A stretch of DNA of 64,000 bases from Streptomyces sp. NBC_01571 (GTDB lineage: Bacteria > Actinomycetota > Actinomycetes > Streptomycetales > Streptomycetaceae): assembly GCF_026339875.1 (NCBI RefSeq), contig NZ_JAPEPZ010000001.1, positions 6,944,001-7,008,000 of the forward strand, in the 5' to 3' direction. The notes beneath the pieces were generated by a model, which ran no database searches, had not been told where the DNA came from, and was given only the letters and a program-made list of their open reading frames with translations. A program made the translations under genes and the position numbers. Positions 37,511 through 46,162 of this stretch are shown here, piece by piece; position 1 is the stretch's first letter; every line of letters starts with the position of its first letter.

Positions 37511-37544
37511 CGCCCCGCCCCGCCCCGCCCCGCCCCGCCCCGCC
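37511..37544. repeat. CGCCC pentanucleotide repeat
   Basis: Six CGCCC units plus a partial one, in the non-coding gap before the ABC pseudogene. A simple-sequence tract liable to length variation. Confidence 0.9.
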
Positions 37545-37592
37545 GCTCCGGCGTCAGCGGCAGGCCGAAGCACGCGCCGAGCCGGTCAGCGG

Positions 37593-37752
37593 TCAGCACG
37601 GAGCCGACCGGTCCCCGGGCGAGCGCGCGCCGTCCCGCAACAGGAGGGCGTGCGTGGTGCCCGGGGCAGCCCCTCCAGCTGGTGGGGCACCAGGACCGTC
37701 GCCAGGCGCGGGTGCTCGCGGCGCAGGGCGTGTTCCTGCTGCGCGAGGGAGG
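37593..37752 (-). pseudogene. C-terminal remnant of an ABC transporter ATPase
   Basis: Reading the minus strand from the end of the AraC gene gives HALRREHPRLATVLVPHQLEG, then, after a one-base frameshift in a C-run, GTTHALLLRDGARSPGDRSA and a stop at 37593. This matches the H-loop-to-end segment of actinobacterial ABC ATPases (consensus of the kind LATVLVTHHLEELP...TTHALLLRDG). The H-loop His is retained, but Walker A, signature and Walker B are absent. The AraC gene's 3' end abuts it, so the rest was lost there. Confidence 0.6.
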
Positions 37753-38754
37753 TCAGGAGGTCCGCCCGCGGTACTGGCCCGGTGCCACCCCGTACTCCCG
37801 CTTGAAGGCCTTGGCGAAGGCGAACTCCGACGCGTAGCCGGCGCGTCGGGCGATCAGGCGGAGCGGAGTGCCGTCCGTGCGCAGCAGTCGGCCGGCCGTG
37901 GTCATCCGCCACCAGGTCAGGTAGGCGAGCGGGGGTCTGCCCACGAGCGTGGTGAAGCGGCGGGCGAAGGCGGCGCGGGAGAGGCCGCCGAGAGCGCCGA
38001 GTTCCTCGACCGTCCAGGGACGGGACGGATCGCCGTGCACCGCGCGCAGGGCCGCCGAGACGGCCGGGTCGGCGAGCGCGGCGGACCAGCCCGTGGGGTG
38101 CGCGGTGTCGTGCCGCTCGCCCTGCCACCAGGCGCGCAGGATGTACATCAGGAGGGTGTCGAGCAGCGAGGTGACGACCGCATCGGACCCCGGCCGCGGC
38201 TCCTCAAGCTCGCTGCCGAGGAGTTCGACCGCGGCCCGCAGCGAGCGGTGCGTCCCGTCCCGGGCGGGCAGATGGACCACTTCCGGGAGCTCCGACAGGA
38301 GCGGGTGGGCACGGGCGCGGTCCAACTGGTAGGCGCCGCACAGCAGGACGGTCGGCGCACCGGCCGACGGGGGCCGCGGCGAAGGGAGTCGGTACACGTG
38401 CACCGGCGACGAGGGGAGTCGGTCCGAGAGGTTCCGGGGAGGCGAGGCGGAAGGACGCGGCGGGGCCTCGGGCCAGGTGCCGTCGGGTCGCAGCCGTACC
38501 TCCTCCAGGGGCGCGTCCGGGTCCGCGGCCAGCGCGTGCCCGCGGCCGTGGGCGAGGAAGACCACGTCTCCGGGACCGAGCGCCACCGGCTCGCCCTCCG
38601 CGGGCAGCAGCCACGCCGAACCCTGGAGCACCACGTGGAAACCGGCCCCGTCCGAGGCCTCGAATCGCATCCCCCAGGGCGCGGACCTGTCCCGGCGCGA
38701 GGAGTGCGGACGCCCGGTGCGCATGGTCGCGATGACGTCACTGAGTACGTCCAT
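37753..38754 (-). CDS. AraC-family regulator with cupin_6 sensor domain
   Basis: A 333-residue regulator: N-terminal cupin-type domain (SDVIATMRTGRPHSS, HVVLQGSAWLLPAEGEPVALGPGDVVFLAHGRGHAL) and C-terminal AraC double helix-turn-helix (TVEELGALGGLSRAAFARRF and ARRAGYASEFAFAKAFKREYG). This architecture commonly represses or activates a neighbouring oxidoreductase in Streptomyces. The ATG at 38754 gives the MDVLSDV start; 101 bp separate it from the divergent dehydrogenase gene, its most likely target. Confidence 0.9.
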   Translation of the reverse strand: MDVLSDVIATMRTGRPHSSRRDRSAPWGMRFEASDGAGFHVVLQGSAWLLPAEGEPVALGPGDVVFLAHGRGHALAADPDAPLEEVRLRPDGTWPEAPPRPSASPPRNLSDRLPSSPVHVYRLPSPRPPSAGAPTVLLCGAYQLDRARAHPLLSELPEVVHLPARDGTHRSLRAAVELLGSELEEPRPGSDAVVTSLLDTLLMYILRAWWQGERHDTAHPTGWSAALADPAVSAALRAVHGDPSRPWTVEELGALGGLSRAAFARRFTTLVGRPPLAYLTWWRMTTAGRLLRTDGTPLRLIARRAGYASEFAFAKAFKREYGVAPGQYRGRTS

Positions 38755-38855
38755 GCCCGTACCGTAACGCGTGGACCGCACGGCGAGACGCACGGACAGG
38801 AAGGCGAGACCGGCAGGCATGGAACGTCTCGCGCCGCGCTTCTAGCGTCGTCGGC

Positions 38856-39851
38856 ATGCCATCAACTACCGCACGCACAGTGCTCTTTCACGAACTCGGC
38901 GGTCCCGAGGTCCTGACGGTCGAGGACGGCGACGTACCCGATCCGGGCCCCGGCCAGGTCCTCGTCCGCGTCGAGGCGCTGGGCATCAACCGCGCCGAGG
39001 CCCTGTTCCGCGCGGGGACGTACTACTACCGGCCCACCCTGCCCGGCTCACGGCTCGGATACGAGGCGTCGGGCACCGTCGAGGCCGTCGGCGAGGGTGT
39101 CGGCGACTTCGCCGTGGGCGACCCGGTGATGACCGGCCCCGGCATCGAGATGAGCGCGCAGGGCGTGTACGCGGAACGGGTCGTGCTGCCCGGCACCGCG
39201 GTCGTGCCGCGCCCGGAGTCGGTGGACGCGGTCACCGGCGCGGCGTCGTGGCTGACGTACACGACCGCGTACGGCGCCCTGCTGGAGACCGCGGGGCTCA
39301 GGCCCGGCGACCACGTTCTGATCACCGGCGCTTCGAGCGGGGTCGGCACCGCCGCGATCCAGGTCGCCCGCCGCATCGGCGCGATTCCGCTCGCCACCAC
39401 CCGGACCGGGGCGAAGAAGGGGCGGCTTCTCGCACTCGGGGCGGAGCACGTACTCGTCTCCGGCGAGGAGGACGTGCCCAAGGAGGTCCGGCGGCTCACC
39501 GGCGGGCGAGGGGCCGAGGTGATCTTCGACGCGATCGGCGGGCCGGGGTTCCGGGCGCTGGGCGAGGCACTGGCGGACGGCGGTGCGATGGTCGTCTACG
39601 GCTGGCTGGACCGGCGCCCGGCCGAGCTGCCCTGGAACTGGCCGCTCACCCTCCACACGTACGCCAATGCCGCCCTCACCTCGACCCCGGGAGGCCGCCG
39701 CCGTTCCACGGCCTTCCTCGACGCGGGCCTGCGGGACGGCAGTTTCCGGCCACCCGTCGCCGAGGTGTTCGACGGCCTCGACAGGATCGGGGACGCGCAC
39801 CGCCTGATGGAGGGCAACACGCACCTGGGCAAGATCGTGGTGAAGCCGTGA
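38856..39851 (+). CDS. MDR-family NADPH:quinone/alcohol oxidoreductase
   Basis: A 331-residue medium-chain dehydrogenase with GroES-like domain (FHELGGPEVLTVEDGDVPDPG), Rossmann motif DHVLITGASSGVGTAAIQVARRIGA and a C-terminal DAHRLMEGNTHLGKIVV typical of the quinone oxidoreductase branch. No structural or catalytic zinc ligands are apparent, so it is likely an NADPH-dependent reductase of quinones or enones. It is divergent from the AraC regulator, which probably controls it. Confidence 0.88.
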   Translation: MPSTTARTVLFHELGGPEVLTVEDGDVPDPGPGQVLVRVEALGINRAEALFRAGTYYYRPTLPGSRLGYEASGTVEAVGEGVGDFAVGDPVMTGPGIEMSAQGVYAERVVLPGTAVVPRPESVDAVTGAASWLTYTTAYGALLETAGLRPGDHVLITGASSGVGTAAIQVARRIGAIPLATTRTGAKKGRLLALGAEHVLVSGEEDVPKEVRRLTGGRGAEVIFDAIGGPGFRALGEALADGGAMVVYGWLDRRPAELPWNWPLTLHTYANAALTSTPGGRRRSTAFLDAGLRDGSFRPPVAEVFDGLDRIGDAHRLMEGNTHLGKIVVKP

Positions 39852-40011
39852 GCCGCGCGTGCGAGGCCGTGGGGTGAAGCCCTGGGTGTAGCCATGAGGG
39901 TGAAACGGCAGGGGCGCTCACCCGATTGCCGTACGCCCCCGGAATAGCCCTTCCCGCCGCGGGGTTGATGCTCGCCATCAGGAGCATCAACCACTGAAGG
40001 GCCTGGCACTC

Positions 40012-40674
40012 ATGAAGATCGGCATCATCGGCGCGGGCAACATCGGCGGCAACCTCACCCGGCGGCTGACCGCCCTCGGACACGACGTCTCCGTCGCGAA
40101 CTCCCGCGGTCCCGAGACCCTGACCGCGCTGGCCGAGGAGACCGGGGCGACGGCCGTCACGGTCGGGGAGGCGGCGCGCGGGGCCCAGGTGGTCGTGGTC
40201 ACGGTCCCGCTGAAGGCAGTGCCCGACCTGCCGTCCGGCGTGCTGGACGGGGCGGCGGACGGAGCCGCCGTCATCGACACCGGCAACTACTACCCGCAGC
40301 AGCGCGACGGCAGGATCGCCGCGATCGAGGACGGCGGGCTCACCGAGAGCCGCTGGACGTCCCAGCAGATCGGCCACCCCGTCGTGAAGGCGTTCAACGG
40401 CACGTACGCGCAGGACATCCTGGACCGGCACCGTCCGGCGGGCGACCCCGACCGCATGGCCCTGCCGGTGGCCGGCGACGACGAGGCCGCCAAGCGGGTC
40501 GTACGCGACCTCATCGACGAACTCGGCTTCGACACGGTCGACGCGGGTGGCATCGACGAATCCTGGCGTCAGCAGCCCGGCACCCCGGTGTACGGCCTCC
40601 AGAAGGGCCTCGAGGCGGTGACCAAGGCACTGGCGGAGGCCTCCGCGGAGCGCCCGGCGGACTTCCGCGGCTGA
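40012..40674 (+). CDS. F420-dependent-type NADP oxidoreductase (dinucleotide-binding protein)
   Basis: A 220-residue Rossmann protein of the NADP oxidoreductase, coenzyme-F420-dependent superfamily: MKIGIIGAGNIGGNLTRRL carries GxGxxG, and VSVANSRGPETL supplies the NADP-phosphate site. VVVTVPLKAVPDLP and VVKAFNG are typical. It could exchange hydride between NADPH and F420 or act as a related reductase; the family is not resolvable by eye. ATG start 160 bp after the dehydrogenase, probably its own unit. Followed by two hairpins. Confidence 0.82.
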   Translation: MKIGIIGAGNIGGNLTRRLTALGHDVSVANSRGPETLTALAEETGATAVTVGEAARGAQVVVVTVPLKAVPDLPSGVLDGAADGAAVIDTGNYYPQQRDGRIAAIEDGGLTESRWTSQQIGHPVVKAFNGTYAQDILDRHRPAGDPDRMALPVAGDDEAAKRVVRDLIDELGFDTVDAGGIDESWRQQPGTPVYGLQKGLEAVTKALAEASAERPADFRG

Positions 40675-40687
40675 CGCTCCTCGGCTC

Positions 40688-40713
40688 CCCGGCGCCGGCC
40701 GTCCGGCGCCGGG
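40688..40713 (+). terminator. First of two hairpins between convergent genes
   Basis: A perfect 11-bp stem (CCCGGCGCCGG / CCGGCGCCGGG), loop CCGT, begins 14 nt past the reductase stop. Confidence 0.75.
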
Positions 40714-40747
40714 ACACCCGACATCGGTGCGGTCCTCCGATGCCGCC

Positions 40748-40777
40748 CGTCCGACGCCGGTCACCCGGCGCCGGACG
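40748..40777 (-). terminator. Second hairpin between convergent genes
   Basis: A 13-bp stem with one mismatch (CGTCCGACGCCGG / CCGGCGCCGGACG), loop TCAC, 68 nt past the lysozyme stop. Together the two hairpins insulate the convergent genes. Confidence 0.65.
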
Positions 40778-40845
40778 GCGACCCAGGTCCGGACCGCTGC
40801 CGCATCCCCGCCGCATCCCCCGGACCCACGCCGCTTCCCGGCCGG

Positions 40846-41403
40846 TCAGTCGACCGCGGCCCACTCGCGCAGCGCCGCCTTGCTGGAGAACTGCGCGACG
40901 TCCTTGTCCACGGGGTTGTCGGTGTACTGGTGGAAACGCCACTTCGCCTTGATGCGGGGCTCGCCCGCGGTCACGTAGTCGGCGATCCACAGACCGTCTC
41001 CCGCGTACGAGGTGGTGTCGACGTTGAGCCAGAAGTTGCGGTTCGTGTAGAGCAGGACCCGGTGGTCCGGCCTCAGCTCCTTCACCTTGCGCACGAAGCG
41101 GTCCTTCTCCGCGTTGCTGGCGTGGGTGCCGTCACCGGTGGTCTCCCAGTCGACGGCGAGCAGGTCACCGGCCTTCTCCGGGGCCTTGCCGACGAAGTAC
41201 TCGGCCTGGGCGGTGATGTCGCCGGGCCACAGGAAGTGGTAGAAACCGACGACGCAGCCGCCGTCGCGGGCCGTCTTCACCTGGGCGGTGAGCTTCGGAT
41301 TGACGTACGAACGGCCCTCGGTCGCCTTGATGAAGACGAAGGAGAGCCCGTCGGTGGAGTAGGCGGACGACTGGTAGGCGCTGACGTCGATGCCGCGGAG
41401 CAT
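40846..41403 (-). CDS. GH25 muramidase (lysozyme) domain protein
   Basis: A 185-residue single-domain GH25 lysozyme. Family features: N-terminal RGIDVSAYQ with Asp6, GGCVVGFYHFLWP, and the catalytic AVDWETTG (Asp85, Glu87). It hydrolyses the muramic-acid beta-1,4 bond of peptidoglycan. No signal peptide or wall-binding domain is visible, which is unusual for a housekeeping autolysin; release could be through a holin, Tat-independent export or lysis. The ATG at 41403 is the natural family start. No phage genes adjoin. Confidence 0.9.
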   Translation of the reverse strand: MLRGIDVSAYQSSAYSTDGLSFVFIKATEGRSYVNPKLTAQVKTARDGGCVVGFYHFLWPGDITAQAEYFVGKAPEKAGDLLAVDWETTGDGTHASNAEKDRFVRKVKELRPDHRVLLYTNRNFWLNVDTTSYAGDGLWIADYVTAGEPRIKAKWRFHQYTDNPVDKDVAQFSSKAALREWAAVD

Positions 41404-41821
41404 GGGGGACTCCTCCGTGCGTGGGGGGACGGGTGCGAGCGATTCTGCCCCCGCGTGTGGGGTGGATTCGGGGTTTCACCGGTCTTGGGACCTCTCCGAG
41501 TGACGTTCCCCCACTTCGCCCGCCCCATCCTCGAACGACCGGCCGATGTCCTGTCGGTGAGGGCAGGGATGCCGCCAAAGGCGCGTTCCGGCGGGCGGTG
41601 CATGCCGATGATCGGGCCGAAGCGCGTCGCGCGGGCATCGGACGCACCGGAAACGGATCGTTGCAAGTCCTGTTTGATCGGTACTTGGGGCCCGCAACTT
41701 GTTGCGCCGGGCACAGCCTGAGCTGGCCGAAGGGGTACCTGCTTTGGCATATTTACGGGCAGGGTGAGGTTCGGCGGATTCCGGGCCACGGGCGCCCACG
41801 CAAAGGTTCGCGGGGAGAACA
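41404..41821. promoter_or_regulatory. Intergenic region before the ImmA-like / prenyl group
   Basis: 418 bp without a supported gene. It holds GCAAC-TT-GTTGC (near 41693) and an AT-rich TTGGCATATTTACGG patch (near 41745) that may be a promoter for the plus-strand group. The antitoxin-like XRE gene that often precedes ImmA is not present here. Confidence 0.4.
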
Positions 41822-42106
41822 GTGCGTACAGGCAGAGCCAGGGAAATGCGGCACCTGATCCGCCGGGCGACCGACGGGCCGCACCCGCCTGTTCCCTCGG
41901 GCCCCGACGTGCTCTCCGCCGCGCGGATCGCCCGGGTGTCCGGGATCGAAGGCCGTCAGGTGGTCCTCCGCGAAGGGGAGTTCCCGTACGGCACTGCCTC
42001 GGGTCTGTGGCTCGCGCTGCCCGAGCGGCACGTCGTCGTCGCCCAACGCCCGGCTCCCGTCCGCCGGATCACCGCGTCACCGGGACAACGCCGGTACAAG
42101 GTCTGA
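41822..42106 (+). CDS. Truncated ImmA/IrrE-like protein lacking the metallopeptidase motif
   Basis: A 94-residue product. Its middle (TASGLWLALPERHVVVAQRPAPVRR) resembles the stretch just before HExxH in ImmA/IrrE-family proteins that precede MAB_1171c-type membrane proteins, but the expected HELGH helix is absent and the chain ends 13 residues later. It may be a decayed toxin/peptidase component or a short non-catalytic partner. GTG start with GGGGAG 4 nt upstream; the next gene begins 3 bp after its stop, so coupling is retained. The homology is judged by eye and is weak. Confidence 0.5.
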   Translation: MRTGRAREMRHLIRRATDGPHPPVPSGPDVLSAARIARVSGIEGRQVVLREGEFPYGTASGLWLALPERHVVVAQRPAPVRRITASPGQRRYKV

Positions 42107-42109
42107 TCC

Positions 42110-43294
42110 GTGGGTGCCTCGACCTACTACATACCCGCGCTGGCCCTGTGGGCCGGCCTCGCCTCGAAACTGCCCGAGCTGGTGAGATCCTGGCGCGATC
42201 CACTGGTTCGCTGCGTCTGCTGGGTGATCTTCCTGGGGGGCGCCGGGTTCGCCTTCGCCGCCCCGCCCACCGTCGCCGCCGTGAACAGGACGAGCGGCAT
42301 CCCCAATCTCGCCGCGCTGCTGGTCTACGCCGTCGTCAGCGCCTACAGCGCCTCCTGCCTGGTGCTCATCCTGCACTGGCGCGGAGGCCCGGCCGACCAC
42401 GTGCGCCGTCTCGCGCGGCGCTGGCAGACCGGCTACGCCGTCGTGATCGTCCTGTTGATCCTCCTCTTCGTCCTGGGGGACGCCCCCGTCGAGCGGCGGA
42501 CGGACCTCGACACCTACTACGCCACCTCGCCCTGGATCGGGCAGATGATCGTGCTGTATCTGCTCGGCCACATGACCGCCGCGATCGCCACCACGGTGCT
42601 GTGCTGGCGCTGGGCGATCCAGGTGCACGGATGGCTGCGGGCCGGCTTGTGGCTGCTTGTGACCGGCTGGCTGCTCAATCTGTCCTTCAGCACACTGAAG
42701 CTGACCGCGGTGGTGGCACGGTGGGCCGGCCGGGACTGGGACGTACTCAGTACCGTCCTGGCGCCCGGCCTCGTGGGCCTGGCCGCCACCGTCGCCACCG
42801 TCGGCTTCACACTGCCGCTGTACGGCCCGCGGCTGGTCGCGCTCTGGCGTGCGGTGGTGACCTGGAGACGGCTCGGCCCGCTGTGGCGTGAACTCAGCAG
42901 TGCCTCCCCCGGGATGCCGCTCGCCGCGCCGATCCCCTGGTACTCGTCCTGCGCCGTGCGCCTCACCCGGCGTGAGGCCGGCATCCAGGACGGCTTGAAC
43001 CTGGTCCGCCCGCACCTCGACGACCAGGTCCGTTCCGATGCGCAGAGCACGGCCCGAGCCGTGGGCCACGGCGCGGAGGACGCCTTCCGCATCGGTCTCG
43101 CGGCGATGATCGCCGCCGCCGTCCGCTCCCACACCGACGAGGCGGCCGCGGCCCGGGTGGCCGTCGCGCGGAACACCGCGGACTTCGCGTCGCGTGCCAC
43201 CCTGGTGGGTGTGGCGCGTGCGTTGCGTACGTCCCCCGTCGTCGCGGCAGCCCGTGCCGCCGCGGCGGCGGCCGACGAGAGAACCCCGTTGTGA
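42110..43294 (+). CDS. MAB_1171c-type integral membrane protein (putative transporter)
   Basis: A 394-residue protein with about seven membrane helices in residues 1-250 (YYIPALALWAGLASKLPELV, WVIFLGGAGFAFA, YAVVIVLLILLFVLGD, LWLLVTGWLLNLSFS) and a soluble C-terminal tail of about 150 residues rich in Ala/Arg helices (HTDEAAAARVAVARNT). The pattern and its ImmA-like neighbour suggest the actinobacterial MAB_1171c family, whose transport role is only putative. It sits ahead of an FAD monooxygenase and a prenyl synthase, so it may belong to a lipid or terpenoid pathway. GTG start coupled to the preceding gene. Confidence 0.68.
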   Translation: MGASTYYIPALALWAGLASKLPELVRSWRDPLVRCVCWVIFLGGAGFAFAAPPTVAAVNRTSGIPNLAALLVYAVVSAYSASCLVLILHWRGGPADHVRRLARRWQTGYAVVIVLLILLFVLGDAPVERRTDLDTYYATSPWIGQMIVLYLLGHMTAAIATTVLCWRWAIQVHGWLRAGLWLLVTGWLLNLSFSTLKLTAVVARWAGRDWDVLSTVLAPGLVGLAATVATVGFTLPLYGPRLVALWRAVVTWRRLGPLWRELSSASPGMPLAAPIPWYSSCAVRLTRREAGIQDGLNLVRPHLDDQVRSDAQSTARAVGHGAEDAFRIGLAAMIAAAVRSHTDEAAAARVAVARNTADFASRATLVGVARALRTSPVVAAARAAAAAADERTPL

Positions 43295-43673
43295 ACCCCC
43301 TTGTGGGCCGCGGCCGGTCAAGGGAGGGCGCCGCCGCGGTACGCGGTGTGCGGCAGTGACCGGCGGGACGCTGTCGCGCCGCCCCTCGTACCGGTGAACG
43401 GGCTGAGCCAGGAGGGCAGTTGTCTCACGCCGTCGGACGGTGACGCGCGGTGACGGCGCCCGCGGGAGATCGAACCGCCCCTCGGGTGGGAAGCCTTCGG
43501 CCGGACACGTCCACCGCGCCGTCGTGTCCGTGTCCCGCGACAACCCGGTGGCCGGCCGGGCCCGGACCACTCCGCTCGCAGCCGCGACAGGGCGTCGCGC
43601 ATGATGCGGTGTGGTGTGCGGCCCGCGAGGTCGGCCGTCCGCTTCGTCCCTGCGACAGAAGAGAGTTCCGTAC
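43295..43673. promoter_or_regulatory. Gap between the membrane protein and the FAD monooxygenase
   Basis: 379 bp, nothing recognisable as a gene. GAGAGTTCCGTAC before 43674 gives a weak ribosome site. A separate promoter for the FAD and prenyl genes is likely somewhere here. Confidence 0.35.
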
Positions 43674-45068
43674 ATGCCCCACAGATCCGCGCCCCGCCGT
43701 ACCGCCGTGGTCATCGGAGGGGGCATGACGGGCATGCTCGCGGCAGCCGTGCTCGCCGACCACGCCGACGTCACGATCGTCGAGCGCGACCTTCTGCCGG
43801 ACGGCCCGCGACCCCGCAAGGGGCTGCCGCAGGCCCGCCACGCCCACGTGTTGTGGTCCGGCGGGGTCAAGGCCCTCGAGGAACTCCTGCCGGGTGTCGT
43901 CGACCGGCTCGTCGGCCAGGGCGCCCGGACCGCCCGCATCATGACCGACCTGGTGTCCAAAGCGCCGTCGGGCCAGTGGTTCCGTCGCTTCGACCACGCC
44001 CGCCACATCAACCTTCTGTGCAGCCGTGACCTGCTCGACGCCGTGATCCGCGCCAGGGTGCTCGAGGACCCGCGCATCTCCCTGCGGCAGCGGACCGAAC
44101 TGCTGTCCCTGGAAGGCGACTCCGGACGCGTGTCCGGCGTCCGCATACGCGCGGCGGACACCCACGCCACCCTTGCCGCCGATCTGGTCATCGACGCGGG
44201 CGGGCGTGGCAGCCGCGCCCCTGGCTGGCTGCGGGACCTGGGCCTTCCAACCGTGGCCGAGCGCACGGTCGACGCTGGCGTCGGCTACGCCAGCCGGATC
44301 TACCGCGCTCCCGGCACCGCCGCCGCCGGCTTCCCGATCGTCAACGTCCAGGCCGACCCCCGCCAGAACCCGGGAAGAGGCGGCATCATCACCCCCATCG
44401 AAGGCGGCCGCTGGCTGGTCACGCTCGCCGGCACCCGCGGGGGTCAACCCAGCGGTGACAACGAGGAGTTCGTGCCCTTCGCGCTCAAGCTGCCGCACCC
44501 CGTCATCGGTGAACTCCTCGCCGGCGCCGAGCCCGAGACGGACGTCGTCACCACCCGTAGCACCGCCAACAGGAGGCGCTACTACGAGAAGGCCGCCCGC
44601 TGGCCCGACGGCTTCGCCGTCCTCGGCGAGGCCGTCGCCGGCTACAACCCGGTCTACGGTCACGGACTGAGCGCCGCCGCACAGAGCGTCGTCGCCCTGC
44701 GCGGCGTCCTGCGACGGCACGACCTTCGCGCCCCCGGCACCTCCCGGCGCATCCAAAGAGCCGCGGCCCGGCCGGTCGAGAACGCGTGGAGCCTGGCCGT
44801 GGGCCAGGACGTGTTCTACCCGGGTGCCAGCGAACAGCCCCCCACCCGGCTCGAAAGGAACCTCGCCGCCTTCGTCGACAAGGCCGTCGACGCCGGCTCG
44901 CGCAACCCCCGCGCGCTCCGCATCCTGCTGGACGTGATGAGCATGGAGAAACCGCCCGCCCGGCTGCTCATGCCCGACATGCTCGCCCTGATCTGCCTCG
45001 GCCGGAAGACGCCTCTTCTGGAAGGCCCGCCGCTGACGGAGCACGAGCGCGCCGCCGTCACCGTCTGA
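43674..45068 (+). CDS. FAD-dependent monooxygenase/oxidoreductase
   Basis: A 464-residue flavoprotein of the p-hydroxybenzoate-hydroxylase/squalene-monooxygenase-like class. The FAD dinucleotide motif is VVIGGGMTGMLAAAVLADHA with VERD (about residues 11-38); KGLPQARHAHVL is typical of the actinobacterial subgroup. The second FAD motif reads LGEAVAGYNPVYGHGL, where Glu319 stands in place of the usual Asp of GDA. It likely epoxidises or hydroxylates a prenyl chain given the prenyl synthase 104 bp downstream. ATG 43674 is the first in frame with the conserved N-terminus. Confidence 0.8.
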   Translation: MPHRSAPRRTAVVIGGGMTGMLAAAVLADHADVTIVERDLLPDGPRPRKGLPQARHAHVLWSGGVKALEELLPGVVDRLVGQGARTARIMTDLVSKAPSGQWFRRFDHARHINLLCSRDLLDAVIRARVLEDPRISLRQRTELLSLEGDSGRVSGVRIRAADTHATLAADLVIDAGGRGSRAPGWLRDLGLPTVAERTVDAGVGYASRIYRAPGTAAAGFPIVNVQADPRQNPGRGGIITPIEGGRWLVTLAGTRGGQPSGDNEEFVPFALKLPHPVIGELLAGAEPETDVVTTRSTANRRRYYEKAARWPDGFAVLGEAVAGYNPVYGHGLSAAAQSVVALRGVLRRHDLRAPGTSRRIQRAAARPVENAWSLAVGQDVFYPGASEQPPTRLERNLAAFVDKAVDAGSRNPRALRILLDVMSMEKPPARLLMPDMLALICLGRKTPLLEGPPLTEHERAAVTV

Positions 45069-45172
45069 TGCCCTTCCCGGGGCCGCCGTCGCGTATTCCG
45101 TGCCCCGGGCGACCCGAAGCCTCCGTCCGAAACGAGCCCACTGAAATCCACCACGGAAACACGGAACATCAC

Positions 45173-46162
45173 ATGACTTCCGCTGCCTATCTGGATCTCC
45201 ATCAGGAGTTCTCCTCGGACATAGAGGAGGAGATCGAGTCGATCCTCGAGGGGCTCGGCCCGTCGGCCGATTCCGTCCGGAGCGTCGTCACGGAACTCCT
45301 GTGCCACCAGAGGATGAAATACCCTCTGTCGGTGCTGCCGCTGGTCGTGCACGGCGTCGAGACGGGCAGCCCCGAACCCGCCGTCCCGCTGTCCGCCGTG
45401 CACGTGCTGTGGTGGACCTCGGCCTGCTATCTCGACGACCTGGCAGACGGGTACGGCGCGCACCCGCCCGCGGGCCTCACCGCGCACGAGGCCCTCCTGG
45501 CAGCCGTGGTCACGGGACACGTGCTGTCCCTGAAGGCGGTTGGCTCGAGGCGGTTCCCGGAGCCGGTCCGCGCCGCTCTGACGGCCGAGATCCTCGACTG
45601 CGGGATCACCGCCGCCCAAGGACAACTGGGCGACATACGCGCGGAGGTGGGCACCGCGTCCCGGAACTCGGTCCTCACGGCGTACCGGGAGAAATCCGGC
45701 GCTCCGTTCGGCATGATCACGGCGATGGCCGCGATACTCGCAGGCGCGGAGGCCCAGCGGATCGATCTGTGGCGGGAGTTCGGCTCCGTGTTCGGCGTCC
45801 TGTGGCAGATGTTCAACGACCAGGAGGACATCGCCTCCGAACGGAACGAAGACCTGCTGAACGGCACAGCGACCTATCTTTCGGCATGCGCGCTGGAGGA
45901 CGCGGCGCCCGATCTCCGGCACCGCATCCTGGACCTGCACGCCGGTGCGAGAACGTCCGCCGCGTCACGATCGGCTCTGGCCGCCCTCCTCCTCACACCC
46001 GCCGTCCTCGATCGCTACGAGGACGAGATCCACAAGTTCCGTGACGAGGCGCACCGCATCCTCGGCGACCTGGGCGGTGACGAGCGCTACCTGCCCATTC
46101 TGCGGCAACTCGTGGACCGGACGTCCCGACTCCTGCTGCGGCCGGGGAGCGCCACGGGATGA
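45173..46162 (+). CDS. Polyprenyl (isoprenyl diphosphate) synthase family protein
   Basis: A 329-residue trans-prenyl synthase. The first Asp-rich motif is YLDDLADGY (Asp88, 89 and 92); the second is NDQEDIASE (Asn215 replaces the first Asp). YREKSGAPFG corresponds to the substrate-binding Lys region, while the classic GGKRLRP is replaced by HQRMKYPLSV. It probably condenses isopentenyl units to make a C15-C20 or longer diphosphate, or acts in a divergent way. ATG 45173 precedes the helix TSAAYLDLHQEF; the upstream frame lacks support. It is the last gene of the group with the FAD enzyme. Confidence 0.82.
   Translation: MTSAAYLDLHQEFSSDIEEEIESILEGLGPSADSVRSVVTELLCHQRMKYPLSVLPLVVHGVETGSPEPAVPLSAVHVLWWTSACYLDDLADGYGAHPPAGLTAHEALLAAVVTGHVLSLKAVGSRRFPEPVRAALTAEILDCGITAAQGQLGDIRAEVGTASRNSVLTAYREKSGAPFGMITAMAAILAGAEAQRIDLWREFGSVFGVLWQMFNDQEDIASERNEDLLNGTATYLSACALEDAAPDLRHRILDLHAGARTSAASRSALAALLLTPAVLDRYEDEIHKFRDEAHRILGDLGGDERYLPILRQLVDRTSRLLLRPGSATG

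Noticed and set aside
37511..37544. CGCCC tract as a CRISPR or origin-type repeat
   Set aside because: There are no spacers and no DnaA boxes; it is a simple-sequence tract.
40846..41403. GH25 lysozyme as part of a prophage lysis module
   Set aside because: No holin, tail, capsid, integrase or attachment site is present on either side.
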